A stretch of DNA of 64,000 nucleotides, taken from Leptolyngbya sp. FACHB-261 (lineage in GTDB: Bacteria; Cyanobacteriota; Cyanobacteriia; FACHB-261). The stretch lies in the NCBI RefSeq assembly GCF_014696065.1, contig NZ_JACJPL010000015.1:124001-188000 (forward strand). Reading direction: 5' to 3'. The notes under the pieces are model-generated. The model was not told the origin of the DNA. It searched no databases and worked only from the letters and a program-made list of their open reading frames with translations. Each line of letters starts with the position of its first letter. The first letter of the stretch is position 1. This document shows positions 25,701 to 33,841 of the stretch, in pieces. The position numbers were made by a program, and so were the translations under genes.

Positions 25701-25772
25701 GAATAGAACATCAGGTTCTTCGCCACGATTCAGGGCAGCACTCAAATAGCGAGTACAGGTCTTCAGGTTCAT
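22740..25772 (-). CDS. hybrid-free sensor histidine kinase with GAF and four PAS domains
   Basis: 1010 residues from ATG 25772. Order: GAF domain (about 20-190), coiled coil (190-230), four PAS domains (about 230-345, 370-490, 500-620, 640-750, each with a PAC-like end such as ISVDITERK or VGRDI), HisKA with His at about residue 786 (TVSHEIRMPITTL), and HATPase with N-box NLLDNAAKFSPP, G-boxes DQGPGIAPE and KGIGLGLHL. No membrane helix is evident, so it is probably cytoplasmic. PAS domains two and three are near copies of each other. No cognate response regulator is adjacent. The GAF lacks an obvious bilin-binding Cys in a cyanobacteriochrome-type context. Confidence 0.92.
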   Translation of the reverse strand: MNLKTCTRYLSAALNRGEEPDVLFQTLTEELYQALKVDRCTLWCLEAEQWLLRWEAHNPECSPPWRGFSCHLHQLKPWPGYARLLQGQVLHVSDQMGDRHLLKGDQLQGHRQQAQKLKLPLDLEYRGYLLVPIFAKGQLVGLLGLFQVAQPLHCTRAQISNFKQLAELAGIAFIQAESQRVLSQAQAEVEQEQSQQLQLQTALRQEQTERQRLEDTLRESEARLLTLVENLPFDCWVCDVKGRYLLQNASDLEHWGDLTGGSEKEGKPSETPVQWQNNHRRAMAGEVVWDEAVYPVRGELRTFFSILAPVRQGDEIRGILGVSIDITERKQAEEALLQAKLTQAINQQLKQEIVDREQAEEALRQSEARYRAIVEDQSELICRYLPNTTLTFVNGSYCRYFGQPRESLLGQSFLQFVPEQGRAGLLAYIASFNPQRPVSTYEHEVLGADGKLYCQQWIDRAIFDEQGHLLEIQSVGRDISAAKQLEAERRQAAEALRQSEARYRAIVEEQTEMICRYLPDTTLTFVNEVYCRYFDRSSESLLGQSFLQFIPEQEHAAVRAYVATLSSGQPASTYEHYVLGADGEFHWQHWTDRAIFDEQGHLIEVQCVGRDITAAKQLEAERKRTEEQMRLLQRAVEQSLDAVLITEAEPLDPPGPRILFVNSAFTKITGYTAAEALGQSPRFLQGLRTDRRELDRLRVALEAWQPATVELLNYRKDGSEFWVELNLVPIADAEGWYTHWLSIQRDITERKRTEALEQTNRELQVTNANLSRLEKLKSQLVATVSHEIRMPITTLHTAFDALNLMLPELPAKAETVVKLAHGESLRLVRLVNDLLDFSQLDAGTYRWQDELVDLNTVLTRSVLATQALYERFGLSLVCSLPEPGLQIWGDGERLVQVVVNLLDNAAKFSPPAGRVELTLSSQGAYALVAVRDQGPGIAPEHREAIFELFNQLGPSKQRPKGIGLGLHLCRQIVHHHGGKITVETQPNQGSTFKVLLPLQKYAKGTGRAFD

Positions 25773-26028
25773 TGACCTCACGTTTAATCTCACCGCTCAC
25801 ACCGTACTGAGGGGCAAAATGCACCGTAGTCTTTTGATTCGCAACCCTAACCCCGCACAGCTCTAGCTTGTCATCGATTGCAGTTAACAGGTCGCGCACG
25901 GTGTACCCAGCTTTATGCGCATCTCCTATAAAGCCTATAAAGCCTGTCCGTGAGTATTTGTGACGATAACGCCGGAAATTCGTCATAAACTGGCTCTGGA
26001 ATCCGCGAGTGGGAATGCGAGAACCTTT

Positions 26029-26742
26029 ATGACCGAAGCTGCCGACCAAACTAAGCTGCTCAAACAATTAGTGGGCCAAGCTGCTGCTGAGCGGGTGCAA
26101 TCAAATACTGTGCTTGGGCTAGGAACCGGCTCCACCACCGCCTTTGCCATTGCCACCATCGGTGAACGGCTGCGCTCCGGTAGCCTCACCAACGTCCGAG
26201 GGATTCCCACTTCGTTTCAAGCATCGGTGTTGGCAAAACAGCATGGCATTCCGCTGATTACGCTGGATGATGTTGACTCGATTGACCTGGCCATTGACGG
26301 CGCTGACGAAGTCGATCCGCAACTGAATTTGATCAAAGGCGGCGGCGCTGCTCACACTCGTGAAAAAGTTGTCGATGCCCTTGCCAAAGAGTTCATCGTC
26401 GTTGTGGACCAATCAAAATTGGTGGACCGGCTGGGCTCTACTTTTGCCTTGCCAGTCGAAGTTTTACCAATGGCAGTCGCACCAGTGACTCGTGCCCTTA
26501 TAGCCCTGGGCGGTAAGCCGGACTTGCGCATGGGCATTAGAAAAGACGGGCCAGTGATTACTGACCAAGGCAACATGGTGTTAGATGTAACATTTGAGAA
26601 CCTTTCCGACCCTGCTGAGTTGGAGAAGACAATCAACAACATTCCTGGCGTGCTCGAAAATGGCTTGTTCATTGGTTTAGCTACTATCGTCCTAGTAGGC
26701 GAAATCAAGGATGGCCAGCCCGTCGTGCGCCAGATTCCCTAA
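26029..26742 (+). CDS. rpiA: ribose-5-phosphate isomerase A
   Basis: 237 residues from ATG 26029, the usual length; the frame is open to a GTG at 25960 but that extension is not family-like. It interconverts ribose-5-phosphate and ribulose-5-phosphate in the Calvin-Benson and pentose phosphate pathways. Motifs: [12 protein letters not shown] (phosphate loop), DGADEVD (catalytic Asp), [11 protein letters not shown] (Glu/Lys near the active site). It diverges from the histidine kinase with 256 bp between starts. Confidence 0.95.
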   Translation: MTEAADQTKLLKQLVGQAAAERVQSNTVLGLGTGSTTAFAIATIGERLRSGSLTNVRGIPTSFQASVLAKQHGIPLITLDDVDSIDLAIDGADEVDPQLNLIKGGGAAHTREKVVDALAKEFIVVVDQSKLVDRLGSTFALPVEVLPMAVAPVTRALIALGGKPDLRMGIRKDGPVITDQGNMVLDVTFENLSDPAELEKTINNIPGVLENGLFIGLATIVLVGEIKDGQPVVRQIP

Positions 26743-26772
26743 CCGTTTCTCACCCTCTTTTAGCGCTCTGTG

Positions 26773-27156
26773 ATGGATCTAAGCACCGAAGCTGCCGTAT
26801 TACAGGCCAACCAATCGTTCTACCGGGCTTTTGCTGAGAAAGATATCGAAGCCATGACCGAGATTTGGTCCAAAGGCAGCTCGGTGCGTTGTATTCATCC
26901 AGGCCGGACTTCGACGCTGCGCGGTTGGCCTGCAGTGCGACAGTCTTGGGAGCAGATTTTCCGCAACACAGACGACATCAAGATTGACCTGGAAGACGTG
27001 ATGCTGGAGGTCTACGAGAATATTGCGCTCGTCACCCTAGTCGAAAATATCCAGCAGTCGGTCGAGGGTCGGTCGGGCCGCTTCCGCACCAGCGCCACCA
27101 ATATTTTTGAGCAACTAGCAGGCCGCTGGTATCTGATTCACCATCACGGCGGCTAA
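26773..27156 (+). CDS. NTF2-like (SnoaL/DUF4440-type) protein
   Basis: 127 residues from ATG 26773 (GTG 26770 directly precedes it). The alpha-plus-beta cone of the NTF2 superfamily is suggested by ANQSFYRAFAEKDIEAM, the WSKGSSVRCIHPGR loop, GWPAVRQSWEQIF and the C-terminal RTSATNIFEQLAGRWYLIHHHGG. Such proteins are enzymes or binding proteins; no catalytic residue can be assigned. It follows rpiA by 30 bp and is probably cotranscribed. Confidence 0.82.
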   Translation: MDLSTEAAVLQANQSFYRAFAEKDIEAMTEIWSKGSSVRCIHPGRTSTLRGWPAVRQSWEQIFRNTDDIKIDLEDVMLEVYENIALVTLVENIQQSVEGRSGRFRTSATNIFEQLAGRWYLIHHHGG

Positions 27157-27370
27157 AGCAGGGGGGTTGCAATTAGAAACCTCAAACTTGTAGGGGCAGT
27201 CCTTCGTGTGCTCTCTCAACTAACTGGCTGCTAATGGGTTACCAAGCAGCAGTGGCCATTTACAAAACCTGAGACATAATTCTGAGACATGATTGAAGAA
27301 GGCATGCTGCTCAGCTTGCAACTGCTTATCTCTAAGAACTTCAAGCTAGCTGCCCAGAGTTTGTGGCCTG

Positions 27371-27421
27371 GCTTTTTGGATTAGCTTTTTAGATTGGCTT
27401 TTTGAATAGCTTTTTGAATTG
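27371..27421 (+). repeat. four tandem 12-13-bp repeats in the queG leader
   Basis: Units gctttttggatta, gctttttagattg, gctttttgaata, gctttttgaattg run to three bases before the queG ATG and leave no Shine-Dalgarno sequence. Confidence 0.75.
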
Positions 27422-27424
27422 GCT

Positions 27425-28366
27425 ATGAACCGGCCCTCGGCCCTTCAGATCAAGCAGAAAGCCCAAGAGCTAGGCTTTCACCGCGTGGGCATCGCCACAG
27501 TTAACAGCGAGCAACCGGGCCTTGCGCAATTGCAAGCTTGGCTGGCTGCTGGCCAGCAGGCAGACATGGCCTGGATGAGTGACCCACGCCGCCAAGAGAT
27601 TATCCAGGTATTACCGGGCGTCAAATCTCTGATTTGTGTAGCGCTGAATTACTACACACCGCATGAGCACTCGCAGGATCCCAACCATGCCAAAATCTCG
27701 CGCTACGGCTGGGGCCGCGACTACCACCGCGTGCTCTCCAAACGGCTCAAAGCTCTATCAACCTGGTTAGAAGCGCAAGCCGAAGACATCAAAACCCGCT
27801 TCTATGCTGACACTGGCCCGGTTCAGGACAAAGCCTGGGCCCAACGAGCGGGTATTGGTTGGGTTGGGAAGCACGGCAATGTGATTAGCCGCGACTATGG
27901 CTCCTGGCTGTTTCTGGGTGAAGTTCTGACGACCCTGGAACTGGAATCGGATCAGCCCCACACTGAGCACTGCGGCAGCTGCACTCGTTGTCTCGACGCC
28001 TGCCCCACCAACGCGATTGTGCAGCCCTTCACGGTGGATGCGCGCCGCTGCATTGCCTACCACACGATCGAGAACCGAGCGCCTGAACTGCCCAGCGAGA
28101 TTGCAGACAAAATGCACAACTGGGTGGCAGGCTGCGATATCTGCCAGGATGTCTGTCCCTGGAACCAACGCTTCGCTAAGCCCACAGATGTTCCTGACTT
28201 TCAGCCTTACGCTCAGAATCTGGCCCCCAGTTTGAGCGAACTGGCTCAGATTACCCCTGAGCAGTGGGACGAGCGCTTCCAAGGCTCTGCTCTACGCCGG
28301 ATCAAGCCTGAGATGCTGCGGCGCAACGCCCAAGCGAATCTGAGTGCCAATCAACCTGAGCACTAA
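27425..28366 (+). CDS. queG: epoxyqueuosine reductase QueG
   Basis: 313 residues from ATG 27425. It carries out the last step of queuosine synthesis in tRNA using cobalamin and two 4Fe-4S clusters. The cluster Cys are visible in [13 protein letters not shown] (about 185-197) and [12 protein letters not shown] (about 236-247). [16 protein letters not shown] lies in the cobalamin-binding domain. The B12 requirement fits the cobQ gene at 58.5 kb. The leader consists of small tandem repeats with no ribosome binding site. Confidence 0.94.
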   Translation: MNRPSALQIKQKAQELGFHRVGIATVNSEQPGLAQLQAWLAAGQQADMAWMSDPRRQEIIQVLPGVKSLICVALNYYTPHEHSQDPNHAKISRYGWGRDYHRVLSKRLKALSTWLEAQAEDIKTRFYADTGPVQDKAWAQRAGIGWVGKHGNVISRDYGSWLFLGEVLTTLELESDQPHTEHCGSCTRCLDACPTNAIVQPFTVDARRCIAYHTIENRAPELPSEIADKMHNWVAGCDICQDVCPWNQRFAKPTDVPDFQPYAQNLAPSLSELAQITPEQWDERFQGSALRRIKPEMLRRNAQANLSANQPEH

Positions 28367-28445
28367 ACACCCAAGCACCTGAGCACCTAAGCACTAAGCA
28401 ATCAATCTGAGACCTGCCCCCCTGCACAACACTCAAAACGCCAGC

Positions 28446-29147
28446 TTACGCCTGCACCACCAGGCAGCCCATCATGCCCACGGCCAGCGTGTAGTGAGTC
28501 GCCCGCCTGAAGCCTGCCTCTTTTGCTAGCGCCTCTTGCTCGGGTCCCGTGGGGAAGCGTTCCAGACTGGGCGCTAGATAGGCATATTCCTCCGTGAAGC
28601 CTAGCCGAGCCGCCGCCGGTACAACTACCGTGTCCAAATACCACTGTTGGAAACCGCGCACAACCTCGCTGCTGGGACGGTGCAAATCGAGAATAGCAGC
28701 GTAGGCCTGAGGTTTCAAAACCCGATGCAGTTCACTGAGACAGCGAGGAATATTCCCGACATTGCGCAGGCCGTAGCCCAAAGTCGCCGCATCAAAATAC
28801 TGATCTGGAAACTCCAAAGCCAAAGCGTCTCCCTGTTGCCACTGGATGCGCTGACCGACAGGTGAGCCCGCCAGCCGCTCACGGGCAACCTCCAGCAGAT
28901 TGCACGAGAAGTCCACACCGTACACTCGACCCATTGGGCCTACCCGCTGCGCTAGCATCTCAGCCAGATCGCCACTGCCACAGCAGAGATCGAGGGCGAT
29001 GTTTCCTGGCTCAACCTGGCTCCACTTGACCGCCATTTTCTTCCAGATGCGGTGCTGTCCCAGACTGAGGATGGTGTTGAGCTGGTCGTAGACTGGCGCA
29101 ATGCGGTTAAACAGTGCTTGAACTTCCGTTGCAGAAGGCGATGTCAT
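28446..29147 (-). CDS. menG: 2-phytyl-1,4-naphthoquinone methyltransferase (MenG/UbiE family)
   Basis: A 233-residue SAM-dependent methyltransferase. In cyanobacteria this family performs the final methylation of phylloquinone, the photosystem I quinone. Motifs: VQALFNRIAPVYDQLN at the start, IALDLCCGSGDLAEML (SAM site), DALALEFPDQYFDAATLGYGLRNV and VLKPQAYAAILDL. Its 3' end is convergent with queG. Cyanobacteria may also make plastoquinone, but the assignment to phylloquinone follows known cyanobacterial MenG. Confidence 0.9.
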   Translation of the reverse strand: MTSPSATEVQALFNRIAPVYDQLNTILSLGQHRIWKKMAVKWSQVEPGNIALDLCCGSGDLAEMLAQRVGPMGRVYGVDFSCNLLEVARERLAGSPVGQRIQWQQGDALALEFPDQYFDAATLGYGLRNVGNIPRCLSELHRVLKPQAYAAILDLHRPSSEVVRGFQQWYLDTVVVPAAARLGFTEEYAYLAPSLERFPTGPEQEALAKEAGFRRATHYTLAVGMMGCLVVQA

Positions 29148-29236
29148 AAAAAGTTAGCTTAGGATTTAGAGTGTCTTGCTCTCAGAGAGCAGCGATTGAA
29201 CAGAACCGCTCACGCCTGACCACTCACATCTAAACG

Positions 29237-29272
29237 CTCAGACCTGACTGCTCAGACCTGACTGCTCAGAAT
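29237..29272 (+). repeat. 14-bp direct repeat
   Basis: gctcagacctgact appears twice in succession followed by gctcag, upstream of the Uma2 gene. Confidence 0.6.
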
Positions 29273-29301
29273 AGTGGGCATCGTCATGTCTCGACCGATC
29301 C

Positions 29302-30102
29302 TTGACTGTAGCTGACCACGACCCTCCGCTACCGGAACCCGATAGCAGCTTCGTGAATAACCTCCAGGACTCTTCTCAGTGCATTCTCCTGACCGAGACC
29401 ATCGAACCTGTTCTGAATCGACATCATCGAGACAGTACCTACTACATTGGTCAAAACTGCGGCATCCATTGGCGTTGGAGTGAACCTCCCGAAGCAGTCA
29501 TCAGCCCAGGTTGGTTCTATGTTCCTAATGTTTTACCCAACTTAAACGGGCTGCAACGGCAGACCTATGTGCTCTGGCAAGAACTGGTCGCCCCCTGGTT
29601 GGTGCTGGAGTTTGTGGTAGGTGACGGACGGGCAGAGCGAGACCCAACTCCATTCGTTGGTAAATACTGGATCTACGAGCAGGCGATTCGCGTTCCTTTC
29701 TATGGGATTTACGACCCGACCCACTCAGACCTAGAGATGTACCACCTGATCGAAGGTTGCTACGAACCTTTGCCAATCAACAATCGCGGCCATTATCCAA
29801 TTACCCAGCTCGGTGTGGAGTTGGGTCTCTGGCATGGCTGGTACCAACAGGCAGAGTTGCCCTGGCTGCGTTATGTGGACCTGCCTTGGTTGCGCTGGTG
29901 GGACCAGGACGGCATTCTTTTGCCAACCCGTGAGGAACGCGCCGAGCAAGAGCGCCAAAAGCAAGAATTGACCCAACATCAAATGGAACGCGAGCGGCAA
30001 CGGGCCGAACAAGCCGAAGCGCTCCTGGCCCAAGAACGGCAGCGTGCCCAGCGCCTGGCAGAACAGCTCCAGGCATTGGGCATTAGACCGGATGCGGTGT
30101 AG
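29302..30102 (+). CDS. Uma2 family (DUF820) putative endonuclease
   Basis: 266 residues from a TTG; a GTG at 29353 is the other candidate. The Uma2 restriction-endonuclease-like fold is indicated by PWLVLEFVVGDGRAERD and KYWIYEQAIRVPFYGIYDP, which hold the acidic and Lys residues of the fold. The C-terminal 60 residues form a highly charged coiled coil (EERAEQERQKQELTQ repeated style). Uma2 proteins are massively expanded in cyanobacteria with unknown biology. No adjacent partner. Confidence 0.85.
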   Translation: MTVADHDPPLPEPDSSFVNNLQDSSQCILLTETIEPVLNRHHRDSTYYIGQNCGIHWRWSEPPEAVISPGWFYVPNVLPNLNGLQRQTYVLWQELVAPWLVLEFVVGDGRAERDPTPFVGKYWIYEQAIRVPFYGIYDPTHSDLEMYHLIEGCYEPLPINNRGHYPITQLGVELGLWHGWYQQAELPWLRYVDLPWLRWWDQDGILLPTREERAEQERQKQELTQHQMERERQRAEQAEALLAQERQRAQRLAEQLQALGIRPDAV

Positions 30103-30134
30103 AGGGTTTAACGAGAGGTTTAATGGCGAGAAGT

Positions 30135-31064
30135 CTAGCGGCGTCGGCTGAAGCCCCGGCTTCTGCTGCCAAAACCGCCCGACGAGCGGGCCCGTCCGCT
30201 ACCGAAGCCAGTACGGTCAGACGACCTTACCCGAGTACGGTTATTAGAACGACGCAAGTCACTAGAGCCAAACCCTGAGCCAGTGGCTCGCTCCCGCTCA
30301 CGCGCGGTTCTAGTTCTTAGGCCGCCTGAGTTGCGGATACTGGGTTGCGAGGCGCGGAAATTAGTTCGACGGGCTCGGGTCGCTAGAGGGGGAGCCTGAT
30401 AGCGACTTTGGTAGCGCTGAACCGCTTGGCCGTATGTGTTGCCGTAACCACCAATGCCTATTAGTGCGCCGCCCGGCTGATAGACCGGTGGCACATAGTA
30501 GCGAGGGGAGAAGAGCAAATTACCAACTAGTTGACCCGCTATAGCCCCTGCGAATGGAGTCCAAAAGCTAGGTTCCTGACGCACAACCACAGTTTGAGCT
30601 TGGCCGGACTGAGGATCCGTCTGGGTTTCAGTAACGTTGTGGATATACTCGATGCGGAAATCTTCAGGAATGTGCAGCGAGGGCTGACCGTTCTCGATGT
30701 TCAGATAGCCCTTTTGACCGCTCGACACCTCAGCATCGGTCAGACGTGCCATCTGGAGGGCATTGGTTCGAACGATTGGCGGCGTGCCTGCGGGCGTGTC
30801 GAGCAGAACCAGGCTGTATTGACCATCGACGTCGTTGTAGGTCACCTGCTGGACACCGTATTTGCCGTTAGGCAGCTGACTAAGTTCCGGCGCAGCTTGC
30901 GCAGCTTGGCCTTGGCCTGAATTCTGAGCGGGCCGAGCACTAACGGTGCGGTCCTGGTTTTGGTTTCCAACTGACGGCGCTCCGCAGGCTAGCGTTGTCC
31001 AGCCTAGGCTGAGCGCCATCAGGAGAATGATCAATTGGCGAGACTGGCGAGACATAGGAGACAT
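30135..31064 (-). CDS. putative lipoprotein with Arg/Ser-rich tail
   Basis: ATG at 31064 (another at 31055) gives about 309 residues. The N-terminal signal runs to TLACG, a weak lipobox with Cys at about residue 27. A middle domain (about 60-165) has NGKYGVQQVTYNDVDGQYSLVLLD, followed by a Gly-rich hydrophobic segment SFWTPFAGAIAGQLVGNLLF. The last 90 residues are very rich in Arg, Ser, Gly and Thr (RGFSRRR end). I recall similar cyanobacterial hypothetical proteins but no function. The basic tail could bind nucleic acid or acidic polymer, as inference only. Confidence 0.65.
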   Translation of the reverse strand: MSPMSRQSRQLIILLMALSLGWTTLACGAPSVGNQNQDRTVSARPAQNSGQGQAAQAAPELSQLPNGKYGVQQVTYNDVDGQYSLVLLDTPAGTPPIVRTNALQMARLTDAEVSSGQKGYLNIENGQPSLHIPEDFRIEYIHNVTETQTDPQSGQAQTVVVRQEPSFWTPFAGAIAGQLVGNLLFSPRYYVPPVYQPGGALIGIGGYGNTYGQAVQRYQSRYQAPPLATRARRTNFRASQPSIRNSGGLRTRTARERERATGSGFGSSDLRRSNNRTRVRSSDRTGFGSGRARSSGGFGSRSRGFSRRR

Positions 31065-31106
31065 CTGAGTAACACTCAAACTAAATACGAATTCAAGCAA
31101 TGCGGC

Positions 31107-31745
31107 TTAAAGCGGCACCAATTCTGGAAAGTTGTACAACAGCTGATCGGAGCTCAGGTCCTCACCAATTTGTGCAGGTGAAAAATGGACCTGAATGGCT
31201 CTTAGGGCTTCTCGCCCACGAAAACTGATAATGGCTTTTAGGGCAGAATGCAGCGCACTAGCACTCGCTAGATCAGTCTCTAATTCAGGTGCTTCACCCT
31301 CATAAGCAACCGTCAACATCACTACCAGATTTCGCGTCACTGGTAGGGACAACAACTCGTCAGCATCGGGAATTGGCTCCTCTAAGTCCGGCTCGGTCAA
31401 ATAGCGTTGTGCAGAGTCAGTAAATAACTCTTCAACGTAGTCCCCTGCCTCACCTTCATCCCAAAAAACGTTGCCTTCATTAGCTGCTGAGCGCCAATAA
31501 GGGTCGTACCGCAGCAGGCTCTGGCAAATATCTGCAAGCCCGTCTTCTAACACATCTAGATCACCATCTGCATCAACTGCTTCCCGAGCAGCTTGATTCA
31601 ACACACCCAAAAGTGGCGCAATTTCGTCGCCAGCCAAGTGTACAAATATGCGACAAACTGCGAAGCGAGTTTGCCCTGTTACTTTGTTCAATCGGTCACG
31701 CCACGAATGCATTTCTGGCTGGAGATTAATTACTCTATTTCTCAT
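31107..31745 (-). CDS. DUF1517-like protein
   Basis: 212 residues from ATG 31745, with GGAG nine bases upstream. The C-terminal part (LASASALHSALKAIISFRGREALRAIQVHFSPAQ then SSDQLLYNFPELVPL) resembles the end of DUF1517 proteins of cyanobacteria and chloroplasts. The N-terminal segment is not clearly related. Soluble and acidic. It is 43 bp upstream of the lipoprotein gene, same strand, so possibly an operon. Family call is tentative. Confidence 0.6.
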   Translation of the reverse strand: MRNRVINLQPEMHSWRDRLNKVTGQTRFAVCRIFVHLAGDEIAPLLGVLNQAAREAVDADGDLDVLEDGLADICQSLLRYDPYWRSAANEGNVFWDEGEAGDYVEELFTDSAQRYLTEPDLEEPIPDADELLSLPVTRNLVVMLTVAYEGEAPELETDLASASALHSALKAIISFRGREALRAIQVHFSPAQIGEDLSSDQLLYNFPELVPL

Positions 31746-31792
31746 TTTAGTTGGCTCCAAAAACTTGCCGTCTACCTAAGGTACGGGCAAAT

Positions 31793-31828
31793 GAAAAACG
31801 CCCTTCACCCCAGGGTAGGGTTAAGGGC
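31793..31828 (-). terminator. intrinsic terminator of the chelatase gene
   Basis: On the minus strand, a gccctt/aagggc stem with an inner ccc/ggg pairing is followed by GTTTTTC, 30 bases after the stop codon. Confidence 0.65.
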
Positions 31829-31857
31829 TAGGGCAGATGTTTTTTCCGGACTACGAA

Positions 31858-33090
31858 TTAATGATGATGACCGTGGTCATGGTTATGGCCATGACTATGC
31901 CCATGAGCATCGCTGTGACCATGATTGTGACCGTGGTGCTCGTGATGAGCATGGTCATGAGTACTGCCGTGAGCACTATGAGTGTGACTATGAGCCAGAG
32001 TAGGGTTGACTGCCAAGGCTTGTTCAGACAGCAACGCCTCAATCTGAGGGTCAGCCCAAGCGGCTGCCATCTTCAGAAACTCCGGATGATCATTGACGCA
32101 TTCCATGCGCACATAAGTCACTTCAGGGTGCTTGCCGCGCAGACGCTCGATGATGTGGTCAACATCCAGCAGGGTCTCATGGTTCTCGGTCGCAAAGCCG
32201 ATGGGCATGAACACTAAGGCAGTTGCCCCCAACTCGATCAGGTTACGACCTGCCAAGTCAGCATTAGGTTGGGTCCACTCAATCAGGGGCGTGTCGTGGT
32301 TGAGCCAGCCCACCGAAATCAGCGGATATTTGTGCATCAGCCTTTCGCGGACCCGGTCATAGAGCGCTTGACTCTCTTCAATACCCGAGACGAAACCCTT
32401 GGCCTTATGCGGGCAGCCGTGGTTCATCAGCACAATGCCGGTTTGAGAGGGCAAGTGGGCGACGGCCAGATCTTTCTTGATTTTGTCTTCGACCAAGCGA
32501 GCAAGCAGATCAATGTAATCAGGCTCGTTGTAGAAGGAGGGGATATAGCGGGTGCCCTTGACCCAATGCTCACCACCATCGCTAAGTTGGGCCAAGCCTT
32601 TGTTGACCTGCTCCACTGCAATGCCGCTGGTGAAGATCGAGTCCACCACCAACAGGGGATAGATCAGCAGGCGATCAAAACCTTGAGCTTTGATTTCAGC
32701 GAGAACCTGCTCTGGCAAAAAGGGTGCGCAGAAGTTAAACGCCTTGAAAACTTTGACCCGTTCGCCCCAGCGTTCTTGCAGGCTAGCCTCAATTCCAGCC
32801 CGTTGCTGCTCGAAGATGGCATTGTGGGGCGAGATAAATTGGCCGTGCTGGTGGCTCCACTCGTGCAGATCAAACATTGCCAATAGCTTAGCCAGCGGCG
32901 GATAGACCCAGGTTGGCACCGGCGCAAACTTGGCAGTTAGTAAATTTAAAGCCTGCTCGTTGTAGTTGGCAAAGTCGTCATAACTCTCGACCTCGCCATA
33001 GCCCATCAGCAGGACGGCTACCCGATCAGCAGCCGAGTTTGATGCACCCTGAGGGCTTTCCTGTTGCAATCGTTCGGGCGTAGCAACCAC
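31858..33090 (-). CDS. ferrochelatase-superfamily protein with histidine-rich tail
   Basis: 410 residues from a GTG start. The body (about 20-360) is a two-domain class II chelatase fold: AVLLMGYGEVESYDDFANY, YPPLAKLLAMFDLHEW, FKAFNFCAPFLPEQV, LLIYPLLVVDSIFTSGIAVE, and VLMNHGCPHKAKGF with a conserved His. I recall this cyanobacterial group as annotated ferrochelatase, distinct from the main heme HemH. The last 45 residues contain 22 His with Gly, Asp and Ser, a metal-binding tail like those of nickel or cobalt chaperones and some CbiX chelatases. It may insert or store Co or Ni rather than Fe. No other cobalamin gene is adjacent. Confidence 0.85.
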   Translation of the reverse strand: MVATPERLQQESPQGASNSAADRVAVLLMGYGEVESYDDFANYNEQALNLLTAKFAPVPTWVYPPLAKLLAMFDLHEWSHQHGQFISPHNAIFEQQRAGIEASLQERWGERVKVFKAFNFCAPFLPEQVLAEIKAQGFDRLLIYPLLVVDSIFTSGIAVEQVNKGLAQLSDGGEHWVKGTRYIPSFYNEPDYIDLLARLVEDKIKKDLAVAHLPSQTGIVLMNHGCPHKAKGFVSGIEESQALYDRVRERLMHKYPLISVGWLNHDTPLIEWTQPNADLAGRNLIELGATALVFMPIGFATENHETLLDVDHIIERLRGKHPEVTYVRMECVNDHPEFLKMAAAWADPQIEALLSEQALAVNPTLAHSHTHSAHGSTHDHAHHEHHGHNHGHSDAHGHSHGHNHDHGHHH

Positions 33091-33225
33091 GGGACTATCC
33101 TTGCACTCTGTGAGTCTGAACCCTGACTAGGTTAACATCCCCTCCCAGGGGATAGGTTCACCTCTACCAGGCTTCTATCTCAAGATAGACCTGGGCCTGA
33201 GTGATGCTTGCACCCGGCGCAGCAG

Positions 33226-33723
33226 CTAGCGTGCCACCGTGATCTCCTGTGAGCCATTGCCCTCCCTTGCCACGCGTAGCCTCACCTGATTTGCCTTTAG
33301 GCGCTCCACAATATCTTTGTTATTGAGAGCGACGGTTGGCTCATCGTCGATTGAGAGAATGACATCCCCTACCTGCAAACCAGCCTGCTCTGCCGGTGAG
33401 CCAGCGCTAATCTCTCGGACCTTAGGATAATGGCTGCCCTCATTGGCCTTGAAGCGGATACCGATGTCAGAGAATTCCTCACTCGGCTGCTGCAGAACTT
33501 CGAGCGGATTCCAGGACTGAGTTTCCGCTGGCGCTTCAGGTGAGGCTGAGGCCTCAGCCACTGGTACACCCGGGCTGGCATCTGGGTTTGACACCCGGTC
33601 AGACGACTGATTCTGGTCAGGATTCGAGGTGTTAGGTCTAGTGGAGGCAAAGGTTAGGACAAAGGCCAAGACCGTAACAACACTGGCTGCAATCGCTGCG
33701 ATGTCTTTCAGGAATTTCAGCAT
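33226..33723 (-). CDS. membrane-anchored PDZ-domain protein
   Basis: 165 residues from ATG 33723 (an upstream frame extension is not needed). An N-terminal hydrophobic anchor (about residues 5-27) is followed by a Ser/Pro/Ala-rich linker and a C-terminal PDZ domain (about 92-160): IGIRFKANEG, SAGSPAEQAGLQVGDVILSIDDEPT. There is no protease domain. It probably binds the C-termini of other proteins at the membrane. Role not known. Confidence 0.82.
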   Translation of the reverse strand: MLKFLKDIAAIAASVVTVLAFVLTFASTRPNTSNPDQNQSSDRVSNPDASPGVPVAEASASPEAPAETQSWNPLEVLQQPSEEFSDIGIRFKANEGSHYPKVREISAGSPAEQAGLQVGDVILSIDDEPTVALNNKDIVERLKANQVRLRVAREGNGSQEITVAR

Positions 33724-33841
33724 GAGCCTGAGATTGGTTGCAGTTCTTCTCGGAGCATACCAGTCCATCTGAAAAGTCTCATACAGGGTCTCAATCGGAG
33801 GTTAGGCGTATCCGAGTGGAACACGATAGCCTGATGGCGTT

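Noticed and set aside
31837-32217. Plus-strand and minus-strand frames rich in Met, Thr, Val and Ile over the His-tail codons
   Set aside because: They are shadows of the His-rich coding sequence; the apparent membrane character comes from the repeated cat/atg pattern.
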